Assembly: GCA_002794785.1 (NCBI GenBank)
Contig: NBBA01000001.1
Coordinates: 1,426,001-1,490,000, forward strand
Direction: 5' to 3'
DNA from: Coniferiporia sulphurascens
Lineage: Eukaryota > Basidiomycota > Agaricomycetes > Hymenochaetales > Hymenochaetaceae
Length of the DNA: 64,000 nucleotides
Positions 58,216 through 64,000 of this stretch are shown piece after piece; the stretch's first letter is position 1, and each line of letters begins with the position of its first letter. The notes below the pieces were generated by a model that saw only the letters and a program-made list of their open reading frames with translations, did not search any database and was not told where the DNA came from. The position numbers and the translations under genes are program-made.

Positions 58216-60045
58216 CATCCTTCTTGTCCTCTTACCACCACCATCTCAGTTTTGTGACTGGGGTCGGCTGGGGGAAGTCACAGCTACCCGACCTTGTCTG
58301 GACTCTCTGGGACTGGGCATCGTATGAGAGAAGGTTCCAACTCACCCTGGTGCACCAGGGTTGGTCATCGGTCACCGTAATGCAGCGGGGAATGGGCACG
58401 GAGCTCACTGGCAGTCTTGGCTGTTACAATTTTCCTTTACTTTTACATTACTGCGCTGACTCACTTCCTCTTTGTCATCATCAGTCAGCGCAACTCCCCC
58501 ATTCCTCTGCCTTACTCATCCTTATTTGCCTTGCGCCATAAGACGCCATGATGACACCTTCCTGCACCATCATGACGTGCTTTGCTTACTGATCACCATA
58601 CTTGTATTACCAAGGCCTTCCTTGCATTTCCATGACCTTCCATAGGCTGGTAAACATACCTAACCAAGTCGCTACAGTAACAAACACATAGAGTAGCATA
58701 TAAGCATGTAACGTCAGTAGCACAAGCCCTAAGCTTGTGCTCTTTGTTCATACAAGCCCATTATCTGCTACCACCAGTCTACTGTGTGCCAGAAGGGCCA
58801 CTAGTCGCTTCGTCACAACCCGACTCACCTCAGAAGCTTACCACATCCACATCGCCGATCAGGAAGCCCCATCGCCGATCATCCTCGACTTACGACATCT
58901 AGGAAGCCCCGTTGCCATACCATCAGTTCCAACAATCAGGAAGCCCTGACGTCGATCACTGCATAACCGTTGAGCTTAACATTGGCAACCTGTCGAAAAC
59001 ATTGCCCCTGGTTGGATTCTCAGTGAGCTTGCATCCTTCTGGCGTCTGCACTGCCCTCTCGGGGTGGTGTGCTCGTTGGGCCTGCATTGTATGTGGGCTC
59101 AGCAGGGGGGGACACAACGTTAATGTCCTCACAGGGGGGGGGAAACCCCCTGCCTCGCAGTGGGTGACTTTGGTTGGGAGATCTTGGTTCGGGCAACTCG
59201 GATCATGCCTTTGGGTGCTGAGCAATGCCCTTCTGGGTACCTCAGGGCCCGCGTTGTCCCTGGCATGACAAATCAAAAACTGCCCCCCCAAATTCCCAAA
59301 AGGGTCTCTGATGACGGCACCTCGTGCTAAAAGGAGATAGGGGGCTCATAACACATGGCGTGGCGGTAAGAACCACCCGACACCAAAAGGCGACAGGGCA
59401 CCATGGGCCTCTTGGGTGGGTTGGATCCCCGGGAGGTGGTTAGTATCCCCTACTCCCTGGGATGGCTTTGCCACCGGGGTCGGGTCTGCAAGACGGAGAT
59501 CCTGGTATGATTGTGGATCCAGAAGTGGGGCTGGGGGTTGACTGGGCGCTTGTCCCATGACCTCGGTTCCTGAGTATTCTGGCTGTAATGGCTGTTTCTG
59601 AAGCGCATGCCAGGGCACAGGAAAGGGCCTGCATGGAGTGTGCATCAGCATTCCGGTGTGCTGAAGTGTAGTGTCTCGGGCCATAGCGCTGTGGGAGAGT
59701 TCCCCTCAGTGGCTCCAGAGGACTAAATCCTCCGTTGGTTCATGTGGGGGTAATTCCCACTACGGGCTTAAGTTGATTCCCAGAAGCGCAACAGTACTCT
59801 ACAAGACCTCCATGGTCGGGGAGGGAATGTGTAGGGTAGGGGGGTTGTTCCATATGGGTGGGGTAGTGCCTACGGCACCACGACCCTCACCCTGGATGGC
59901 CTCCTGGCGCAGCACGCCTTACCCTAGTGCTCCAATATAGCGCCCATATGTCGTAGAGGACAGCGGGAGCAGTTTTGGTCGGCTGGATATCCTGAGGAAG
60001 GTACACGTGTTGTCTGAGTCCCGCAAGGGTGCTCTTAATTCTGGC
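58216..60045 (+). repeat. R-module, complete copy (about 1265 bp plus solo LTR)
   Basis: Starts CATCCTTCTTG directly after the target duplication. That 11-mer and the later ACCACCACCATC also begin LINEs L9 and L23. The interior is unrelated to ORF1, ORF2 or the LTR elements. It includes a G-rich/C-rich stretch near 59100-59160 and ends CTCTTAATTCTGGC. No ATG-started sense ORF of note. Confidence 0.85.
58422..58981 (+). repeat. Solo LTR of the Gypsy family, inside the R-module
   Basis: 560 bp, TGTTACA to CTTAACA, flanked by TTGGC (58417-58421 and 58982-58986). Removing it restores colinearity with the R-module of X2. Confidence 0.96.
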
Positions 60046-60240
60046 CTTTCTGACCACGCCACAGGCGCCATCCGGTTGTCTTATGCCGTGATGGACTTTG
60101 ATGGACACCCAACTGACAAAGATATGGACTTGGACCTCTTACAGGAATACATGCGCTGTATGCTTGGACCCCGAACCCAGGACTCGGACCCAGCCCTTTT
60201 GGAGCTATCAGGTATGCTCCCTCCTTTCCCGCTCGAGTAA
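60046..60240 (+). pseudogene. ORF2: LINE ORF2 last codons in X3
   Basis: SDHATGAIRLSYAVMDFDGHPT through LLELSGMLPPF to the natural stop, only about 64 codons. The LINE 3' UTR follows. Confidence 0.85.
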
Positions 60241-60566
60241 CGCCTGCCTTTCGAACTCCCACATGATATGTCTCGGCCAGTGCTCTTGCCCTCCCTTTCC
60301 ATTTCTAAGCTTCTTATCTTAACCTGCCCTCACCCGCTTGGTTTGTTTGTAGCAATATGTATCCCTCCTTCTCAAAGTGCCTTCTTACTAAATAGGGGCT
60401 CTCCACACTTCGGCTCCCCTTGGGGAGCAGAGCCCCTGCCCAGTTTTGTGTGATGCGCAATGACGGGCGCCTCTGTTGTTATATAGTTAGGGCCCCCCCT
60501 TTGGGGGGGCAGCTTGTAATTATGTAATACTGTAGGAATAATAATGATAAAACCTGCTTTCCAGAT

Positions 60567-61575
60567 GTGGAGGAGGTGGGCACCAGGGGTGGTGGCCCAC
60601 ATGCAGAAAAGGTGGAGGGCAGTCAGCGAATCGGACAAGAAGAAGATGTCTGATGCGACACGCAGTTGTGCCGGGAGGCAGCATGCCACCCAGCTGGGGG
60701 CCATGGCAAGGGAGAACTCCTAGGCATCCATGGCTGTGGCGCAGGTAGGGGACTCCAGTCGTCATGACCGGAGGTGGGTGGTGCCCAACATGGCGCAGAT
60801 GGCCGAGCCCAACTTATTGTCTATGCGGGAGCCATCCATGAATACCTGGATGTGTGTTGTGGAACCGAGGGCTCTTGCTGCACTAACAAATTGTTTGCGT
60901 GTGTTGGAGCTGACTGGTGTGATAGGGGTGGTGAAGCTGACTCAGCTGTTGGTGAAAGCCAGGGGGTCTGTCCATGGGGGATGCGTGTATGTGGGGACCT
61001 GCTGAACCCGGGGGGCTCGGACCTGCAGAGAAAGTGAGAAAGGTCTGTTAGCTATGTTTTTAAATAATTTTCGGCCAATAGAGTGAGGGGTGCACCATAG
61101 GTGCAGGGAATGGGTTGTCTTTATATATTCAAAGTAGAAAGAGAGAGGGGGAACAGAGCAAAGAAAATTTGTGGAATGGGGGGAAGCACCCTTAAAGATG
61201 CCAAGAATCCACCGGCAGGCCATGTTTTGCACAGTCTGGAGGTGGTTTACCAAGGTTTTTTGGCGGTGGCCATGGTACCATACCGGCACACCCCATGACA
61301 GGACTGATCGGACGCAGGAGGTGTACAGGCGGCAGAGGAGGAGGGCCGAGATGCCGTGTTGGGTGTTGCCCAGGATGCGGAGGGCGGTGAGGGTAGAGAG
61401 CCCCTTGGAGTGCATTTGCTCGACATGGGGCTTGAAGGAGAGGCCTGGGTCCCACCAGATCCCTAACCATTGGAGGGGGATTGAAGGGCGGATCAATGTG
61501 TTGGGGTTGACCTGTACTCCAGCGGTGTCCCAGCTGTCGTAGCCAGTTCGTCGCTGAGGGGGGTGGAAGTGGAGT
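60567..61575 (-). pseudogene. ORF2: LINE ORF2 fragment (post-RT to RNase H), L21 part 2
   Basis: Reads from LHFHPPQRRTGYDSWD at 61575 (open 60942-61580) through VWYHGHRQKTL and the SLSLQV segment to RNase H, then LSDSLTALHLF and HIWKAG at the X3 duplication. A TAG at about 60721-60723 and an indel near 60760-60775 break RNase H. Confidence 0.87.
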
Positions 61576-61589
61576 GCCAAAAAAAACTC

Positions 61590-63097
61590 TGGTAAACCGC
61601 CTCCAGGCTGTGCAAAACACGGCCTGCCGATGGATCCTGGGCGTCTTCAAAGGCGCCCCCCCCCATTCCACTAATTTTCTTTGCTCCATTCCCCCTCTCT
61701 CTTTCTACTTCGAATATATAAAGACTACCCATTCTCTGCGCCTCTGGCGCACCCCGCACTCCATTGGTCATAAACTTTATAAAAACGTAACTAATAGACC
61801 CTTCTCCCTTTCTCTGCAGGTCCGAGCCCCCCAGGTTCAACAGGTCCCTGCATACATGCATCCCCCATGGACGGACCCATTGGCATTCTCAAAGGGCCGG
61901 GTCTGCTTTACCACCCCCATCACCCTGGTTAGCGCTGACACCCAGAAATCCTTCGTAACAGCCGCGTGCCAACTAGGCTCCACCCCCCACATCCAGGTAT
62001 TCACCGACAGCTCCCGCATTGACAATAAGTCGGGCTCGGCCATCTGCACAATGCTGGGCCACACCCGACTCCGGTCACGCCTACTGGAATCCCCCACCTG
62101 CGCCACAGCCACGGATGCCAAGGAGTTCTCCCTCGCAACGGCCCCTGGCTGGGTGGCACGCCGCCTCCCAGCGCAACTGCATGTCACATCGGACGTTTTC
62201 TTCCTGTCCAATTTGCTGACTGCCCTCTACCTTTTCCACACCTGGGCCGCCGCCCCTGGTGCCCACCTCCTCCACATCTGGAAAGCGGGTGTGGAGACCC
62301 TGCTGGACTCATACCCCCAGCTCACCGTTCATTTCGTATGGTGCCCCAGCCACTTGGATATCCCTGGGAATGAATGGGCTGACATGGAGGCGAAACTGGC
62401 CACGGAACTCCCCCCATCTGACCTCAAACCCTCCACCTCCGCACTAAAAGAAGTCGCCATCCACACCCTTATGGAGCGATGGACACTCTCGCTAGCCTGC
62501 CCCCTGGCCTCAACTGCCAACAAGTACCTGGCAGTCCATGGCCTCCCCTCATGCCGACCATGAAAGCTGCTCATGCATTTGGTTGACCACCCACACAACG
62601 AGCTATCTGCAGTCGCACAGGTCCTCTGCCATGCCGGTCCCTACAGGGGATACTGGCTGAGTTTTGACTCGGCCTACCATTGCAGGCACGGCCTGATATC
62701 GCATTGCAGGTGGCACAACCACCCCCCCTGGCCCGCACAGTCGACCGCCCACATCCTAGGCGGCTGCAGCACCTTCCACCTGTGGATACGACGTGTGTGG
62801 CCACCTCAGGACCCTCTCCCAACCCACCACTCAGAGTGGGCTGATGAAAACCGCCTCCTGGTTTTGCGCCGATGGCTTAAGCTGATGGGGCATCTAAACC
62901 GCCTCTCTGACTGCGCCGCGGGTGCCATCCGGCTGTCTTTTGCCATGATGGACCTCGACAGACACCCAACCAATGAGGATATGGACCTGGACCTCCTACG
63001 GGACTACATGCATCGTATGCTCGGACCTCAAACTCGGGACTTGGACCCAGCCCTTTTGGAGCTATCAGGTACGCTCCCTCCTTTCCCGCTCGATTAA
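61590..63097 (+). pseudogene. ORF2: LINE ORF2 (connection, RNase H, C-terminus), L20 part 2
   Basis: 61574-62563 is open: VQNTACRWILGVFKGA, SLSLQVRAPQ, RNase H with VFTDSSRIDN, AKEFSL (the first Glu is Lys), LSNLLTALYLF (catalytic Asp to Asn) and GNEWADME. TGA at 62561-62563 (expected CGA), then open again 62573-63097 to LLELSG. Two RNase H active-site residues are lost. Confidence 0.9.
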
Positions 63098-63420
63098 TGC
63101 CTGCCTTTCGGACTCCTACGGATACGTCTTGGCCGGCGCTCTCGCCCCCCCTTTCCACTTCTAAGCTTCCTACTGTTACCTGCCCTTAACCACATGGTTT
63201 GTTTGTAGTGATATGTATCCCGCCTTCTTTCCTTTTTCTCACTCAATAGGGGCTCTACACACTCTGGCACCCTTTGGGGAGCAGAACCCCCACCCAGTTT
63301 CGTGCAATGCGCGATGATGGGCGCCTCCATTTTTATGTAGTTAGGGCCCCCCCTTCAGGGGGGCGGCTTGTAATTATGTAATACTGCAGGAATAATTAAA
63401 AATTAAAAATTAAAAAAAAG

Positions 63421-63768
63421 AGGTCTGGTTGGTGATGTGGTTTAGGTGCCCCATCAGCCTAAGCCAACAACACAAAACCGGGAGGCGGTTTTTGTCAGCC
63501 CACTCTGAGTGGTGGACTGGGAGAGGGTCCTGAGGCGGCCATACACGTTGTATCCATGGCTGGAAGGTGCTGCAGCTGCCTAAGATATGGGCGGTTGACT
63601 GTGCGGGCCAGGGGGGATGGTTGTGCCATCTGCAGTGTGAGATAAGGCCATGTCTGCGCCGGTAGGCTGAGTCGAAGCTCAGCCAGTAGCCCCCGTAGGG
63701 ACCGGCACAACAGAGGACCTGCGCGACCGCAGATAGCTCACTGCATGAGTGGTCGGCTGGGTGCAGGG
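63421..63768 (-). pseudogene. ORF2: LINE ORF2 C-terminal fragment, L22
   Basis: Antisense fragment of the Cys/His C-terminal region (GPYGGYWLSFDSAYRRR, HILGSC-type motif) with neither natural end. Its right edge is cut by the 5' end of L23. Confidence 0.8.
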
Positions 63769-64000
63769 CATCCTTCTTGACCAGTAACCACCACCATCAA
63801 CTAGTGCAGGCAGCTAAAACTCCCCCATGTCGAACCCCAGTGGATACAGGAATGCTCTACATTCGACTCGACCACCCCTCCCACCTCCCTCATTGGCCAG
63901 CACCAATGCCAACAGGGCTGCCAGAGCCGCTGCCAACTGGGTGGCCACTGGCAATGTTGCCGCTGCCATGCATGGTATGACCCCCACCCCTGCCCAAATC
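63769..64000 (+). mobile_element. ORF1: LINE copy L23, 5' end, runs off the window
   Basis: Starts CATCCTTCTTGACCAGTAACC like L9. A 58 nt leader, then ATG at 63827-63829 opens ORF1 (MSNPSGYRNALHSTRPPL), aligned with L9 ORF1 through the Ala/Asn-rich N-terminus (AAANWVATGNVAAAM) with no stop before the window ends. This second full 5' end fixes the LINE start. Confidence 0.88.

Larger units (their letters stand above)
58216..60552 (+). mobile_element. Chimera X3: complete R-module fused to LINE 3' end
   Basis: R-module 58216-60045 (with a solo LTR inside) joined at CTGGCC to LINE ORF2 TTTCTGACCACGCC, then ORF2 end, 3' UTR, hairpin (about 60490-60512) and a short TAATGATAAAA tail. The whole unit is flanked by CCCACTTTCCAGAT (58202-58215) and CCTGCTTTCCAGAT (60553-60566). 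This is a 14 bp duplication in which both mismatches are explained by one decayed CpG (CCCG). The unit was therefore inserted as one piece into L21. Confidence 0.88.
57079..61575 (-). mobile_element. LINE copy L21, inserted in L20 and carrying X3
   Basis: Antisense LINE: tail and hairpin 57079-57150, ORF2 to 58215, then chimera X3, then ORF2 from 60567 to 61575, where it is 5'-truncated after ECLHFHPP. Flanked by a 12-14 bp target duplication, which differs only in A-run length. Confidence 0.9.
56601..63420 (+). mobile_element. LINE copy L20, outer layer of a four-level nest
   Basis: Two pieces, 56601-57078 and 61576-63420, that rejoin at GCCAAAAAACTC (57067-57078) / GCCAAAAAAAACTC (61576-61589), the target duplication of L21. 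The protein frame continues across (VWYHGCCQKTL then VNRLQAVQNTAC). It ends in the 3' UTR, hairpin (about 63345-63370) and an AATTA-repeat tail. Confidence 0.9.

Noticed and set aside
58216..60045. R-module as a DNA transposon or Helitron
   Set aside because: No terminal inverted repeats, no transposase, no Helitron-type 3' end recognised; it shares its TSD with the LINE part in X3.

Overview
This 64 kb window is a eukaryotic transposon graveyard, almost certainly from a filamentous fungus and most probably a basidiomycete (inference from the element types; nothing here fixes the species). I found no host gene, rRNA, tRNA, CRISPR array or bacterial feature. Essentially every base can be assigned to a retroelement or its fragments: one GC-rich LINE family (APE endonuclease, reverse transcriptase, RNase H, Tad/I-like) in at least 23 pieces on both strands, one Ty3/Gypsy chromodomain element with two solo LTRs, one AT-rich Ty1/Copia element, one long LTR-like insertion carrying its own ORF, and a ~1.26 kb non-LINE 'R-module' found three times, each time fused to the 5' end of a truncated LINE.

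Layout. 1-9797: LINE L1 split by a Gypsy element (989-8679, TSD TCTGC). 9798-20206: LINE L2, then antisense LINE L3 into which L4 (10571-12085) and L5 (14272-18494) inserted; L5 itself carries the LTR-like element 14969-16315. 20207-26037: LINE fragments and chimera X1 (R-module plus LINE, 20806-22372). 26038-32463: L9, the only copy running from a LINE 5' end to a 3' tail, with ORF1 and ORF2 overlapping by ATGA. 32464-41008: rearranged LINE pieces, one with a solo Gypsy LTR (37961-38519). 41009-47598: LINE L15 split by the Copia element (41702-47116). 47599-50264: antisense chimera X2. 50265-56600: LINE pieces. 56601-63420: four-level nest, L20 containing L21 containing chimera X3 containing a solo LTR. 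63769-64000: 5' end of another LINE running out of the window.

How it works together. The LINE supplies EN, RT and RNase H. Its 3' ends share a GC hairpin and a simple-sequence A-rich tail, and its insertions leave 13-15 bp duplications. The same machinery appears to have mobilised the R-module by joining it to truncated LINE cDNA, as in the MINE elements of Magnaporthe. Nearly all element ORFs are broken by TGA replacing CGA, and the two Copia LTRs differ only at CpG sites, so decay is driven by CpG-specific C-to-T mutation (methylation-linked or a CpG-type RIP) rather than by general ageing. The locus looks like methylated heterochromatin, possibly pericentromeric.
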